This document shows, in pieces, positions 37,831 through 47,344 of a stretch of 64,000 bases of DNA. This DNA is from Vibrio echinoideorum (lineage in GTDB: Bacteria > Pseudomonadota > Gammaproteobacteria > Enterobacterales > Vibrionaceae). Each line of letters begins with the position of its first letter. The first letter of the stretch is position 1. The translations under genes and the position numbers were made by a program. The stretch covers positions 2,108,001 to 2,172,000 of the forward strand of contig NZ_AP025483.1 of assembly GCF_024347455.1 (NCBI RefSeq), in the 5' to 3' direction. The notes below the pieces were generated by a model. That model searched no databases and was not told the origin of the DNA. It saw only the letters and a list, made by a program, of their open reading frames with translations.

Positions 37831-37859
37831 ATCCCTTCCTCTTTAACTGAGATTTGTCT

Positions 37860-37944
37860 GCTTAACTTTATCGCTTGCTTAGCCTTGCCGCTTATATAAC
37901 TTTATCGTTTGCACAGCCTTGTCACTTGCTTAACCTTGCCGTTT
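37860..37944 (-). repeat. Five 17-bp degenerate tandem copies after the 80-residue gene
   Basis: Units at 37860, 37877, 37894, 37911 and 37928, for example GCTTAACTTTATCGCTT and GCTTAGCCTTGCCGCTT. They lie 28 bases beyond the stop of the leftward gene 37973-38215 and occupy most of the gap to the MOSC gene start. Confidence 0.85.
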
Positions 37945-37972
37945 GTTTGGCTTCACGCGACGAAAAGCGAAG

Positions 37973-38215
37973 TTATCGCTGTCCCAATGACCTGAACATC
38001 GGAATCGAAGCCAATACCTCTATACGTTTTTCTGTACTTTTTAGATAGCGAGTTTCACTGTCAGAATACAATACATGCCGCTGATAACCTTCTAAGTGAG
38101 GGAATTTAGCTAACACGGTTTTAAGTGATATTTCACATATTTCTTGGTTGATGTTATCAATGTCTATTTTGAATAAGAGTTGGTTTTCTTTGGATATTTC
38201 GACTTGATATCGCAT
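37973..38215 (-). CDS. Hypothetical protein, 80 residues
   Basis: A small soluble protein beginning MRYQVEISKENQLLFKIDID, with alternating beta-like and helical stretches. There is no known motif and no signal peptide. A strong ribosome-binding site (GGGGAG) precedes the ATG at 38213-38215. It is followed by a 17-bp tandem array. Divergent from an AraC regulator gene 87 bases away. Family not recognised. Confidence 0.65.
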   Translation of the reverse strand: MRYQVEISKENQLLFKIDIDNINQEICEISLKTVLAKFPHLEGYQRHVLYSDSETRYLKSTEKRIEVLASIPMFRSLGQR

Positions 38216-38302
38216 ACGTCTCCCCTCATGACTTCATTCACGTTACCGAGCATGATAGCCTAGCGAACTCATGTCAGAGTAGAGATATAAGGACAGTTAA
38301 CA

Positions 38303-39115
38303 ATGCCAACCCGCCAAATTAATTCTCACTCCGGTGTCATGACTTCAAATGAGATGATGGTTGCCAATTTTAATTCACCCGCGTTGGTGAAGACCATCGA
38401 CATGCCTAAAGGGTACATCGACAAACTGCATCAACACACGTGGCATCAAGTTATCTTCCCCATCAAAGGGCTGTTGCAAACCAAAACCGATCACTATCAA
38501 CACCTTGTGCCGCATACTTCTGCTCTGTTTGTGCCTGCCGGTATTCCACACGAATCTATCGCACTTAACCATACGACATTTGTCGGCATTTATCTCAACC
38601 CTGCCTTTGGCACAACTTATAAACCCGAAGTACGCACCATTGCGCTCACGCCGTTCTTAAATGAACTGTTACAAGAAATCCGCAGGCAATGTGAAGGACG
38701 ACCTAATGACGAAGAAATATCGCGATTACTGGCGGTATTGCACGATCAAGTAATGAAAGACAACGTACAGACCTTTCAATTATTATTACCTGAAGATCGT
38801 CGCTTGAAACTGATATTCGAAGCGCTCACAGACACACCTGCTTTAGATTGGTCGCTGAACGAATGGGGAAAGAAAGTCGGAGCATCAGAGCGAACCTTAT
38901 CGCGGTTATTCTCCAAAGAGTTCAATACATCGTTTCAGTTGTGGCGACAGCAAATACGGCTGATTTACTCGTTGTCTTTGTTGGATGAAGAAGCCTCTAT
39001 TCAAAGCATTGCCGACAAAGTGGGTTATCAAAACGACTCTTCTTACATCAAAGCATTTAAAGCATATTTTGATGTTACTCCGCAGCAGTTTCGCGTTAAT
39101 GGTCGACAAGGATAG
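38303..39115 (+). CDS. AraC-family transcriptional regulator
   Basis: The 270 residues have an N-terminal cupin-like sensing domain (about 20-110: HQHTWHQVIFPIKGLLQTKTDHYQHLVPHTSALFVPAGIPHES) and a C-terminal AraC DNA-binding domain (about 185-268) with both helix-turn-helix units, including IADKVGYQNDSSYIKAFKAYFDVTPQQFR. It is likely a metabolite- or drug-responsive activator. Its target is unknown; the only divergent neighbour encodes an 80-residue unknown protein. The ATG has AAGGA upstream. Confidence 0.9.
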   Translation: MPTRQINSHSGVMTSNEMMVANFNSPALVKTIDMPKGYIDKLHQHTWHQVIFPIKGLLQTKTDHYQHLVPHTSALFVPAGIPHESIALNHTTFVGIYLNPAFGTTYKPEVRTIALTPFLNELLQEIRRQCEGRPNDEEISRLLAVLHDQVMKDNVQTFQLLLPEDRRLKLIFEALTDTPALDWSLNEWGKKVGASERTLSRLFSKEFNTSFQLWRQQIRLIYSLSLLDEEASIQSIADKVGYQNDSSYIKAFKAYFDVTPQQFRVNGRQG

Positions 39116-39138
39116 TAAGCACGTATGGTGGTAGCGGC

Positions 39139-39177
39139 TTAGTAAGAACACTAGGTAAGAACGCTGAGTAAGAACAA
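39139..39177 (+). repeat. Three 13-bp tandem copies after the AraC gene
   Basis: TTAGTAAGAACAC, TAGGTAAGAACGC and TGAGTAAGAACAA (39139-39177), starting 23 bases after the stop codon and before the shared terminator. Confidence 0.8.
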
Positions 39178-39273
39178 GTAATGTGATCTTTTTTACTTCG
39201 TTATAGCCTGGCGTTACAAGAGTTAAAACCGAGATTGGGGCTGGGAAGTCAAACTCATCGGTTCAGCAAGATC

Positions 39274-39302
39274 AAAAAAGAGGAGCATTAGCTCCTCTTT
39301 CT
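39274..39302. terminator. Bidirectional terminator
   Basis: AAAGAGGAGC / GCTCCTCTTT. Serves serC (-) and probably the AraC gene (+). Confidence 0.88.
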
Positions 39303-39327
39303 AATCGTAAATATTGAATTCTGCTGA

Positions 39328-40422
39328 TTAAGCGTATTTTTCTTCAAACTCTTTCATAAAGCTGACTAATGCTTGAACACCTTCGAGCGTCATTGCGTTG
39401 TAAAGCGAAGCTCTCATTCCACCTACCGCTCGGTGGCCTTTCAATGATTTAAGACCAGCAGCATCAGCTAGTTCTAAGAACTTGCTATCCAATTCTGGCT
39501 TCGCCAGTTGGAACGGCACGTTCATTCTTGAGCGGTTTGCTGTGTGAACATCGTTTTTATAGAACGTAGAATCATCAATCGCATTATACAATAACGCCGC
39601 TTTTTCTTGATTGACGCGTTCTATAGCTTCAACACCACCTTCAGCTTTCAGCCACTTAAATACAAGGCCTGATAAATACCAAGCATACGTTGGTGGCGTA
39701 TTAAACATTGAGTCTTTTTCAGCAAGCACTTTGTAGTTAAGAATGCTCGGCAACACATCGTTGGCAAGGTCTAGTAGATCATCACGCACGATGGCAATAC
39801 AGATACCCGCAGGACCAATGTTCTTTTGAGCGCCCGCGTAGATAACACCATACTGAGACACATCGATTTGACGAGATAAGATATTTGATGACATGTCAGC
39901 AACGATTGGCTTGTCAGTTTGCGGTAGCTCACTGATTTCAATGCCATCGATGGTTTCGTTTGGACAGAAATGTACGTACGCAGCTTCTGGGTCGATTTTC
40001 CAATCTTTAGCCGGAACAACCGCCGCTTTGCCATCAATAGACGTCTTCGCGTTAAATACATCGATTTCACAATATTTGCTCGCTTCAGTCACTGCGCTTT
40101 CTGCCCAGTAACCCGCATCAATGTAAGTCGCTTTCTTTGCATTACCTAAAAGGTTTAGAGGCACAGCAGCGAATTGAGCACGAGCGCCCCCCTGACAAAA
40201 AAGAACTTTATAGTTGTCTGGGATATTCAGAAGATCACGTAGGTCTTGTTCAGACTCATCGGCAACTTTAATAAACTCTTTGCTGCGATGGCTGATTTCC
40301 ATAACGGAAGTCCCTAAACCATTCCAGTCAATAAAATCAGCTTGTGCTTGTTTCATTACTGGTTTAGGTAGCGCCGCTGGGCCAGCACTAAAATTGAATA
40401 CGTTATCTAATGTAAGTTCCAT
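39328..40422 (-). CDS. serC: Phosphoserine aminotransferase
   Basis: The protein has 364 residues from the ATG at 40420-40422 ([19 protein letters not shown]), with AGGAG ten bases upstream; the longer frame adds 20 atypical hydrophobic residues. Family features: [32 protein letters not shown] and the PLP-lysine in [14 protein letters not shown]. It makes phosphoserine from phosphohydroxypyruvate in serine synthesis and also acts in pyridoxal phosphate synthesis. Monocistronic here, unlike the E. coli serC-aroA operon. Confidence 0.96.
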   Translation of the reverse strand: MELTLDNVFNFSAGPAALPKPVMKQAQADFIDWNGLGTSVMEISHRSKEFIKVADESEQDLRDLLNIPDNYKVLFCQGGARAQFAAVPLNLLGNAKKATYIDAGYWAESAVTEASKYCEIDVFNAKTSIDGKAAVVPAKDWKIDPEAAYVHFCPNETIDGIEISELPQTDKPIVADMSSNILSRQIDVSQYGVIYAGAQKNIGPAGICIAIVRDDLLDLANDVLPSILNYKVLAEKDSMFNTPPTYAWYLSGLVFKWLKAEGGVEAIERVNQEKAALLYNAIDDSTFYKNDVHTANRSRMNVPFQLAKPELDSKFLELADAAGLKSLKGHRAVGGMRASLYNAMTLEGVQALVSFMKEFEEKYA

Positions 40423-40487
40423 GGGGATAATTGCTCCTGCTAAATAATAACTAAGCAAGTAATACCATGTTTTAACCAACATAAAAA

Positions 40488-40519
40488 CAACAAAAGAGGT
40501 CTTAAGACCTCTTTTGTTT
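40488..40519 (-). terminator. Intrinsic terminator for the DUF945 gene
   Basis: CAAAAGAGGTCTT / AAGACCTCTTTTG is a perfect 26-bp palindrome with a T-rich flank on the minus strand. It lies just upstream of serC. Confidence 0.82.
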
Positions 40520-40584
40520 CGTACCGTACAAAATGTTTAACTTAACCCGTTAGAACACCTTATCAGTATTCAGTCTTATTCTTT

Positions 40585-41847
40585 TTATTGAACAAAAGCA
40601 GGCATTAGAAGTGCAATTAATGGAATTTCTTGTCCATTTTCAAACACTAGATTCCCATTCTTAATGTCAGCGCTGATTTCATAACCACTTTCCGTTTCTT
40701 TGATCATTTCCATTACCAGCAATTCATTGATGCCTTCACGAATGAATGGGTACTCCTCAACAAGCCCATTTGAGAAACTCGAGTGAATATTACCCGTCAG
40801 TGCAGGAACAATCATAGAAGGATTACTGCTGATGTTTTCAGTGCCTTCAGGTACGCTCACCAACCATTTAGAGTCGAATTCACCCTTGCCTAGCTCTAAC
40901 GACATATTATTCATTGAAAGGTCGAACCCTTTAGCAAACAGTATATCGATGAATGGGATGATCTCTGCAACGTCTTCCTGAGTCAAAACCGGGCTCGATT
41001 GATAGATCGCAAAGATTTTCTCGAACGACTCGCTATCCAGTTTTGCCATTTCGAAATCAACATTTAAGTTGTTCACTTGGCCCTCGTTGGTCTCGATATT
41101 AGCGATATCCAACTTAAGGTTACTACGCAAACGCTTAGTCGCTTCATCAAGGTGCGATTCAAAATCGTACTTTGAGTTTTCGATAGTCATGAATGGCTGC
41201 ATTGTCGAATCTGAAACAAGGAAGCTATCGATAGTAAAGTTCTGTGAACCCAACCAATAACCTTTAGCTTGCTGACCAGAACCCACACCATTTAGGTTCG
41301 ACAGTGTCACCTCTTCGCCTGTTTCAAAATCAATTTGAACAGAAGGAATAGTAAGCTTGTAATCGACTTGCCCTAATACCGTGGCATGGCCAGACAGATT
41401 CGATTTCGTGATAGATACCGAGGTACCATTGTCATCAGATCCTTGATAATTAAACTGACTTAACTCGAAGTTGAAATCGGTGTTACCGTTTAACTCAGTA
41501 CTGGTAGTAAGAGTCAGAGGAAGAATATCTGTATTTTCAAACGTCGACAGTGCATTTAGGCTTAACAGACCATGGCTAACCGCGCTGTTGATAACAAACT
41601 CACTCGGAATCCCATCAAGCGCCAGTTGTTCTTTGAGATTTTCATCCGTCACAGTTAGACGTGTTTTGACATTAGAAGATAAGTAACCTCTATCGTATTC
41701 CACGATCTCAGCTTGAATGCTCGAATTGTTAAGGTTTGCCACACCATCAGTAATAGCATTCTGTCCAATTTGGCCAACCGCTAATGGCCAACAAAGTGCC
41801 AATGAGATTGCTCCGCCAATTGCACCAATTTTTCTTAACTGTTCCAT
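40585..41847 (-). CDS. YdgA-like DUF945 protein
   Basis: The 420 residues have an N-terminal membrane anchor or signal (IGAIGGAISLALCWPLAVGQIGQNA) followed by a long periplasmic region of beta strands. Typical family stretches are EIVEYDRGYLSSNVKTRLTV near residue 48 and repeated LSG/LNGVGSGQQ-type turns. DUF945 proteins such as E. coli YdgA are inner-membrane-anchored periplasmic proteins of the AsmA-like kind. Their role is unclear. Monocistronic, with a palindromic terminator. Confidence 0.82.
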   Translation of the reverse strand: MEQLRKIGAIGGAISLALCWPLAVGQIGQNAITDGVANLNNSSIQAEIVEYDRGYLSSNVKTRLTVTDENLKEQLALDGIPSEFVINSAVSHGLLSLNALSTFENTDILPLTLTTSTELNGNTDFNFELSQFNYQGSDDNGTSVSITKSNLSGHATVLGQVDYKLTIPSVQIDFETGEEVTLSNLNGVGSGQQAKGYWLGSQNFTIDSFLVSDSTMQPFMTIENSKYDFESHLDEATKRLRSNLKLDIANIETNEGQVNNLNVDFEMAKLDSESFEKIFAIYQSSPVLTQEDVAEIIPFIDILFAKGFDLSMNNMSLELGKGEFDSKWLVSVPEGTENISSNPSMIVPALTGNIHSSFSNGLVEEYPFIREGINELLVMEMIKETESGYEISADIKNGNLVFENGQEIPLIALLMPAFVQ

Positions 41848-42030
41848 GAGTTCTCTTTCTACACTAGTCTGTTTTTTTTAGTCTAACCCATCAGTAGCAA
41901 ACAAGAAACATTGAGTTAAATCAGTCTATTGCTCGATACTTCAATTGCCTCAATAAATTAACGGCTAGCTCTCATCCTTATTCAGCGGTTCTTGCTAGGC
42001 TAGAGACGTCGTTACTATTAAGGTTGAGCT

Positions 42031-43974
42031 GTGAATCAATACGCTGTTATCTGTTTGGACAATAATCCGGTTAGCATTGAAAGAATACGTTCGGAGCTGG
42101 CTCCGTTAGCTTCTGTATTCGATATTTATACTGCCGAGAACATAGAAGACGCGCATCACGCATTAGAAGATATCCATGATCACCACCAAACCGTTGCTTT
42201 AGTGATCACTCATCATCATTCTGGATTTAATGGTGTGCAATTTCTTATTGAACTGGAACAGCTGCCCCATAGTAATACCGCAAGAACGATATTAGTCAGC
42301 GCTTCGTCAGACATTCAATCCATTCTGACCGCGGTGAATGAAGGCCGGCTCAATCACTGCCTAACCAAACCCGTTCAAGATCAAGTTCTCTTCAAATCGG
42401 CGCAAAAAGAGCTGACCTCTTTTGTTATCCAATACGACTCAGAAAACCTGTTATCTTACAGCGACGCGTTGGATCAACAGCGCTTATTCAGAGCACACAT
42501 CGAACAAAAGATTCATTCTTTTCAATCGGGTTTCATTCACGACTACCACCAACTTTCTGACAATGCCCTTGCAGAACGCGTGGTCAGTGCCTTACAAGAT
42601 GTCTTCTCTAAAGACGATAAAACCAAAGCCATTCGTGATTACTCACCGGAACATTTGCTTACTGTAGAAGGTGAAGACAATCGTTTCTTGTGGTTAATCA
42701 TCGAAGGTGAAGCGGCACTCTACAAAAAAGATGAGCTAGGACAGCAACGAGAAGTAGTACGTCACTCAAAAGGTAACATTGTTGGCGGCATGTCATTCGT
42801 GACTGGCGAGCCTTCATTCTCAACGGCAATTACCCTAACCCAGACAAGAGTGATCAAGCTTGATAAAGATAGCTTTGCTCAGGTCATGCATTCAAACAGT
42901 ACCCTGCTCCCACTCTTTACTAACCTGTTGCTTCGTCACTTTAACCGACGCTTGCAAAGAAGCATCACCAATAAGATTAAGCTCCAACAAACACTCGAGT
43001 CATTGGAATCCGCACATCAACAGTTAATCGAGAAAGAAAAGATGGCAATGTTGGGTCAGCTTGTCGCGGGCGTAGCGCACGAACTGAACAATCCAATTGC
43101 AGCTATTTTGAGAAGCATCGAAACCTTGTCTGAACATCTCGATCAGATACTCAATAACTCATCACTCCCTGACTCCAACAAAGGGACGGACGTATTAGCG
43201 CATTCGAAATTAGCGAAGCCGCTATCAACAGCTCAAGAGAGACAGTTGGTGAAGCATCTCTCGTCGACCATTGATGATCGTGCTCTGGCAAAAAAAACAG
43301 TAAGGCTAAATCTGAGCCAAGACACTGCAGTATTAAACACTTTAAAAGAGTCACCTGTCGCAGGCAGAGAGCTGCTCAACGACTTAGAACATTACCACTA
43401 TGTTGGAAACTCAATTCGCTCTATTCAAGTTTGCAGCAAACGCATTGCTGACATGGTGAAAAGCTTAAAAAGTTATGCCCGAGAAGATGAAGAAGTTCGC
43501 CACTACGCCGATATTCACGAAGGGCTTGAAGACACGCTCGTTATTTTTGAAAACAGACTTAAACATCATCAACTTGAAAAACATTACGACACCGACTTGC
43601 CACCTTTGTTGTGCCAGTCACTCGCATTGCAACAAGTGTGGACTAACCTTCTTTCCAATGCGCTCGATGCCCTTTCTGAGAAAGGGAAAGTTTCGATCAC
43701 AACCTCTCAGGAAACAAGAGGTGGCGATGCTTTTCTGGTAGTGCAAATATCCGACACAGGTCAAGGTATCGATAAAGCACACATCAACACTATTTTCGAC
43801 CCAAATTTCACGACTAAAAAAGAAGGTAACTTTGGTCTAGGGATTGGGCTATCCATCTCTCAACAAATTGTTTCAGCTCATCAAGGGTTTATTTTGGTGG
43901 AGTCTGAGGTAGGAAGCCATACTCACATGCAGGTTTGGCTCCCATTCAAACAAGAAGGAGCACCTCATGAATAA
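42031..43974 (+). CDS. Sensor histidine kinase with degenerate receiver and cNMP-like domain
   Basis: The 647 residues start at a GTG with AAGGTTGAG upstream. Order: receiver-like domain (1-130), cyclic-nucleotide-binding-like domain (about 190-310), a short coiled coil, HisKA with GVAHELNNPIAAIL (His350), an insert, and HATPase_c (about 520-640, NLLSNALDAL, ISDTGQGI, FGLGIGLSIS). In the receiver the phospho-acceptor aspartate is replaced: the segment VITHHHSGFNG has His61 where the partner regulator has Asp61. There are no membrane helices. Its last eight bases overlap the start of a response-regulator gene, so the two form a pair. Confidence 0.88.
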   Translation: MNQYAVICLDNNPVSIERIRSELAPLASVFDIYTAENIEDAHHALEDIHDHHQTVALVITHHHSGFNGVQFLIELEQLPHSNTARTILVSASSDIQSILTAVNEGRLNHCLTKPVQDQVLFKSAQKELTSFVIQYDSENLLSYSDALDQQRLFRAHIEQKIHSFQSGFIHDYHQLSDNALAERVVSALQDVFSKDDKTKAIRDYSPEHLLTVEGEDNRFLWLIIEGEAALYKKDELGQQREVVRHSKGNIVGGMSFVTGEPSFSTAITLTQTRVIKLDKDSFAQVMHSNSTLLPLFTNLLLRHFNRRLQRSITNKIKLQQTLESLESAHQQLIEKEKMAMLGQLVAGVAHELNNPIAAILRSIETLSEHLDQILNNSSLPDSNKGTDVLAHSKLAKPLSTAQERQLVKHLSSTIDDRALAKKTVRLNLSQDTAVLNTLKESPVAGRELLNDLEHYHYVGNSIRSIQVCSKRIADMVKSLKSYAREDEEVRHYADIHEGLEDTLVIFENRLKHHQLEKHYDTDLPPLLCQSLALQQVWTNLLSNALDALSEKGKVSITTSQETRGGDAFLVVQISDTGQGIDKAHINTIFDPNFTTKKEGNFGLGIGLSISQQIVSAHQGFILVESEVGSHTHMQVWLPFKQEGAPHE

Positions 43975-44464
43975 GTACCTAATTTTATGTGTCGACGATG
44001 AACCGGAAGTTCTTAACAGTGTCCTTCAAGACTTAGCGGTATTTGAAGAAAATTTTATCGTTGAAGGTGCAGAATCGGTAGATGAAGCCAAACAAGTGAT
44101 TAAAGAGATGGGACAAGATGGCATTAAACTCGCCTTAATCTTGTGTGACCACATCATGCCAGATAAAACCGGGATTGATTTTCTCATTGAACTCAACCAG
44201 CACGATCACACTAAGCCAACGCGTAAACTCCTACTCACAGGGCAAGCTGGGTTAGAAGATACCGTGACGGCAATTAATAACGCAGCGCTGGATTTCTATA
44301 TTTCTAAGCCTTGGAAAGGCGATCAGCTCAGAGACACGATTACTCAACAACTGACTGACTATGTCATTGCAAACGACAAGCAATTGCTAAACTGGACGGC
44401 GATCTTGGATACCGAACGTATACTGACCTCAATGGCAGACAAACGTACAAGCTTTGGTGAGTAG
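43967..44464 (+). CDS. Single-domain response regulator with short C-terminal tail
   Basis: The 165 residues contain a full receiver domain (1-125): acidic pocket VDDEP, phospho-acceptor Asp61 in LCDHIMPDKTG, LLTGQAG and the conserved lysine in FYISKPW. About 40 residues follow without a DNA-binding or known output domain. It resembles the N-terminal receiver of the upstream kinase, suggesting duplication with loss of the phospho-site in the kinase copy. It overlaps that gene by eight bases. Likely a phosphotransfer or protein-interaction output. A 21-bp degenerate repeat follows the stop. Confidence 0.88.
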   Translation: MNKYLILCVDDEPEVLNSVLQDLAVFEENFIVEGAESVDEAKQVIKEMGQDGIKLALILCDHIMPDKTGIDFLIELNQHDHTKPTRKLLLTGQAGLEDTVTAINNAALDFYISKPWKGDQLRDTITQQLTDYVIANDKQLLNWTAILDTERILTSMADKRTSFGE

Positions 44465-44479
44465 TTCTTACACCTTATT

Positions 44480-44562
44480 TAATTGCACTTAAGTTTTGTC
44501 TAATTACGCTTAGATTTTGTTAATTTCGACTTAGATTTTGCTTAATTGCGCTTACATTTTGG
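44480..44562 (+). repeat. Four 21-bp degenerate copies after the response regulator gene
   Basis: Units of 20-21 bp starting at 44480, 44501, 44521 and 44542, sharing TAATT..CGCTTAGATTTTG. They begin 15 bases after the stop codon. I see no clear terminator after them. Confidence 0.8.
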
Positions 44563-44756
44563 CAAACTGTCTCTAAAACATGAGATCTCAGTTGCAGAGT
44601 AACCCTTGATTTGGTCATTTTTTAGTTAATTGACAAATGATTGGCATTTTTATGGATTACTTTTCCGTGAGTTAGATTAAACTGTCTCAATGTTTATGGT
44701 TTGCCTGATTTTTCTCAAACCAAAGGAATTAACACAAATAAAGGTTTACTGTCGTT

Positions 44757-45299
44757 ATGCGCAAAATTCTACTTACTACCGCTATGCTATTGGCTTCTAG
44801 CCAAGCACTAGCTGTTGATGAACAACCACAAGTAATGAGCAACTTTAACTACGATTACTTTGAAGCACGTATCGGTGCTAGCCCAGTAACATTTGGTGGC
44901 GCGTTCAGTAAGTCAATTCACCCGAACGCTCACGCTATCGCACGTATCGATTCAGAATTTGAAGGCGATTACGATTCAGCGGTAGGTCTTGGTTTCCACG
45001 CTCCATTAAACAACTGGGCAGATTTAACAGGTGAAATGCTAGCGCGCATCGTACAGCCTGAAAACTCAAGCTCGACTGATATCGGTATGGAAATCAACGT
45101 TGGTGTTCGCCAATGGCTTGGTCCACAACTGGAAGTGGGTGGTAAAGGTGGTTACGTTTCAATCGATGATAATGATGATTGGACTGGCTCTGTTTACGCA
45201 CGTTTCCACTCTACAGAGCTATTCTCTCTTGGTGCAGAAGCTCGTATCAACGACTTCTATGGTGATCAACTCATGTTCACGGCTCGTTTCAAGTACTAA
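44757..45299 (+). CDS. Small outer-membrane beta-barrel protein
   Basis: The 180 residues begin with a signal peptide (MRKILLTTAMLLASSQALAVDE). The mature part has about eight amphipathic strands and a terminal aromatic (FTARFKY), typical of an outer-membrane barrel. I do not recognise a specific family; it is widespread in Vibrio in my recollection. The codon bias suggests good expression. Monocistronic with a strong terminator. Function unknown. Confidence 0.78.
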   Translation: MRKILLTTAMLLASSQALAVDEQPQVMSNFNYDYFEARIGASPVTFGGAFSKSIHPNAHAIARIDSEFEGDYDSAVGLGFHAPLNNWADLTGEMLARIVQPENSSSTDIGMEINVGVRQWLGPQLEVGGKGGYVSIDDNDDWTGSVYARFHSTELFSLGAEARINDFYGDQLMFTARFKY

Positions 45300-45364
45300 A
45301 ACTTAACGAGACCGCGCTCAATGAGCACTTAGTCTTTCAATAGATAGGACTAAAACAAAAACAA

Positions 45365-45391
45365 AAAAACCGAGGATATTCCTCGGTTTTT
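45365..45391. terminator. Bidirectional terminator
   Basis: AAAACCGAGG / CCTCGGTTTT. Between the barrel protein gene (+) and tfoX (-). Confidence 0.9.
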
Positions 45392-45431
45392 ATTTATTAA
45401 CAGTAATCTTAAGCATATAGGGACGACTTCT

Positions 45432-46013
45432 TTAGTGGCAGCTTTTTAGCAATTGCTGCTTGCGTGGTTCTTGTAATAGTTTCCAATGGATACCATCAAT
45501 TGCACCTGCAAATTTCCAAAGTAGTTTTAGGTCAACGTCATTGCCGTACGCTTCACGAACCTTATTAAACACTTCAGGTGCGCCTAACTGCATAAACATT
45601 GAAACATCGTCTACACCAGCCTTCTTAACCATGCGTTCTAATGTAAGTTGCATGTTCGGAAGATCTCTCAATCTACGGCTAGCTGATGATTTTTTGAAGC
45701 TACGTTGCTGAATTGAATTATCGATCGAAGTACGAATAATGCTATCCAATTCGGGATGTTCACATGTAAACAGGTCAGTAATATCGTAATAGTTTACGGT
45801 TGCTGTTGTCTGTTTTTTTACATGACGATACTTTTCACAATCAAGACCCGTCAGTTTTTTATCTAATGAGTTTCCACCTCTAATGAATAAACAACTTTCA
45901 CTCAACAAAGCGAACATAGCGTCATTTTGAAAGAGGCCAATACCCCCAAACATAGAACGTTTTTGATGCTCACCAAATTGATTCACGTAATTAATAAATG
46001 CTGTCTCGGTCAT
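45432..46013 (-). CDS. tfoX: Competence regulator TfoX (Sxy family)
   Basis: The 193 residues have an N-terminal TfoX domain (about 1-95: GEHQKRSMFGGIGLFQNDAMFALL and YRHVKKQTTATVNYYDI) and a C-terminal TfoX domain (about 110-190: RRLRDLPNMQLTLERMVKKAGV). The layout and recalled sequence fit V. cholerae TfoX, the chitin-induced activator of natural transformation with CRP, rather than TfoY. No c-di-GMP riboswitch of the tfoY type is visible upstream. Instead a hairpin overlaps the ribosome-binding site, as expected for translation control by the TfoR small RNA. Confidence 0.88.
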   Translation of the reverse strand: MTETAFINYVNQFGEHQKRSMFGGIGLFQNDAMFALLSESCLFIRGGNSLDKKLTGLDCEKYRHVKKQTTATVNYYDITDLFTCEHPELDSIIRTSIDNSIQQRSFKKSSASRRLRDLPNMQLTLERMVKKAGVDDVSMFMQLGAPEVFNKVREAYGNDVDLKLLWKFAGAIDGIHWKLLQEPRKQQLLKSCH

Positions 46014-46023
46014 ATCCGTTGAT

Positions 46024-46048
46024 CCTTAATCAAATTACCCCGATTAGG
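46024..46048 (-). promoter_or_regulatory. Hairpin hiding the tfoX ribosome-binding site
   Basis: On the tfoX strand CCTAATC pairs with GATTAAGG (one bulged A). This includes the AAGG ribosome-binding site ten bases before the ATG at 46011-46013. In V. cholerae tfoX translation is blocked by such a leader structure and released by TfoR. Whether TfoR is the activator here is inference. Confidence 0.5.
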
Positions 46049-46369
46049 TTGATCACCAGACAAGCAGCTTTTTATGCGAAAAATTTTTAATCTATCTTTA
46101 TTATTTAGGTGAATATTATGTTTCGTCTCTCACCTTTGAAACAAATGATACTTTGAAAAGAAAAATAAGTCTGGACTTAGTTCACATCAATCAATTGTGT
46201 ATTCCATGATTTCATGGTTGACGTCACAGTAAACTATCAAAAACAGCTAGAATTCTGACATTTGATGATACATCGGTTCAAGTTTTCGGAGCTTATGTGG
46301 CCCGATCAGTATTGCCTCGCAGCATCGTGGCTTGTAAAATGGTACGACATACATGTTTTTACTTTTTAT

Positions 46370-47290
46370 ATGAATCATTTATCGTTTTTCTGGCTACCAC
46401 AAAATAAGGCTCTTTTGTTAAAGGGTTTAGAATCAGAGTTTGCCCAACTTGTTGGACATTCTATCTCAGCGGGAAAAATCACACTTCCTCCTATCCCTAA
46501 CGTCGTGCTGAAAATTCAAAAGCTTTGCACCCTAGATTCAACTGGGATTGCTGAAGTTGCAGAGTGCTTACTGGAAGACCCTGGCCTTACCGCCATAGTA
46601 ATTCGAGTTGCTAACTCTGTCGTTTTTAACAGGCGTAACATTACCTGTGTCGATATTATGACAGCGGTTTCTCGTCTCGGTATATTGAGAGTACGTGACA
46701 TTGTTACGGCTCAAGCGATAGAACAGCTCAAGCATTCTGTAAATCTTAGCAACGAATGTAACCAACTACTGGTTCAGAGTGCTTCTGTTTCTAAAGAACT
46801 TGGTGCGACCATGGTACTGGTCACCAACGGCTTCAAAGAGCTATCTCCTATCGAATACCGCTATCTTGAGCATGAAAAGTCATTGCTTGTTGGGTTATTG
46901 GCTGACATTGGTTTATTTTGTTTGGTTAGCGAATATCACCTATACCTCGAAAACGGCAACTACTTAAACCACGATATCGCCCTGCAGATATTCCAAGGCC
47001 AATGTTCAGCTACGAGTAAGCTAGTTTTAAAACGTTGGGGCTTCGACAGCGACTTCATTGATGTATGTAGTAACACCATCAATAAACAAGAAGAACGCGA
47101 GGTGTCTTACCTTGATATCGCAAGAATCGCTAACCACCTACTGATGTTCAGAAATAAGGATGAGAACATCGATGAACACGAAGTTGAACTTAACGTGACA
47201 GGTGCAGAGGTGCTGTATAAATTAAGCAACTTGAGCAAACATGATTTTAATGCAAAGCTAAGCGACGTGATCAATACTAGTGGCTTCTAA
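46370..47290 (+). CDS. HDOD-domain signalling protein
   Basis: An HDOD domain spans about residues 20-220 of the 306-residue form, with LPPIPNVVLKIQKL, ECLLEDPGLTAIVIRVANS and AVSRLGILRVRDIV. HDOD is a non-catalytic relative of HD domains used in signalling. The start is uncertain. I chose the ATG at 46370 (MNHLSFFWLPQNKALLL), where family-like sequence begins. Earlier ATGs at 46265 and 46295 (the latter with GGAG only three bases away) would add 35 or 25 aromatic-rich residues. Divergent from tfoX. Confidence 0.8.
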   Translation: MNHLSFFWLPQNKALLLKGLESEFAQLVGHSISAGKITLPPIPNVVLKIQKLCTLDSTGIAEVAECLLEDPGLTAIVIRVANSVVFNRRNITCVDIMTAVSRLGILRVRDIVTAQAIEQLKHSVNLSNECNQLLVQSASVSKELGATMVLVTNGFKELSPIEYRYLEHEKSLLVGLLADIGLFCLVSEYHLYLENGNYLNHDIALQIFQGQCSATSKLVLKRWGFDSDFIDVCSNTINKQEEREVSYLDIARIANHLLMFRNKDENIDEHEVELNVTGAEVLYKLSNLSKHDFNAKLSDVINTSGF

Positions 47291-47344
47291 GTCACTGTTA
47301 AGTGACAAGTAAATGTAATATGAAGTAAATGCAATGGGGAAAGC

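Noticed and set aside
46049..46369. Cyclic-di-GMP riboswitch upstream of the TfoX-family gene
   Set aside because: The conserved GEMM core elements are absent. The gene also matches TfoX rather than TfoY, which is the one with the riboswitch.
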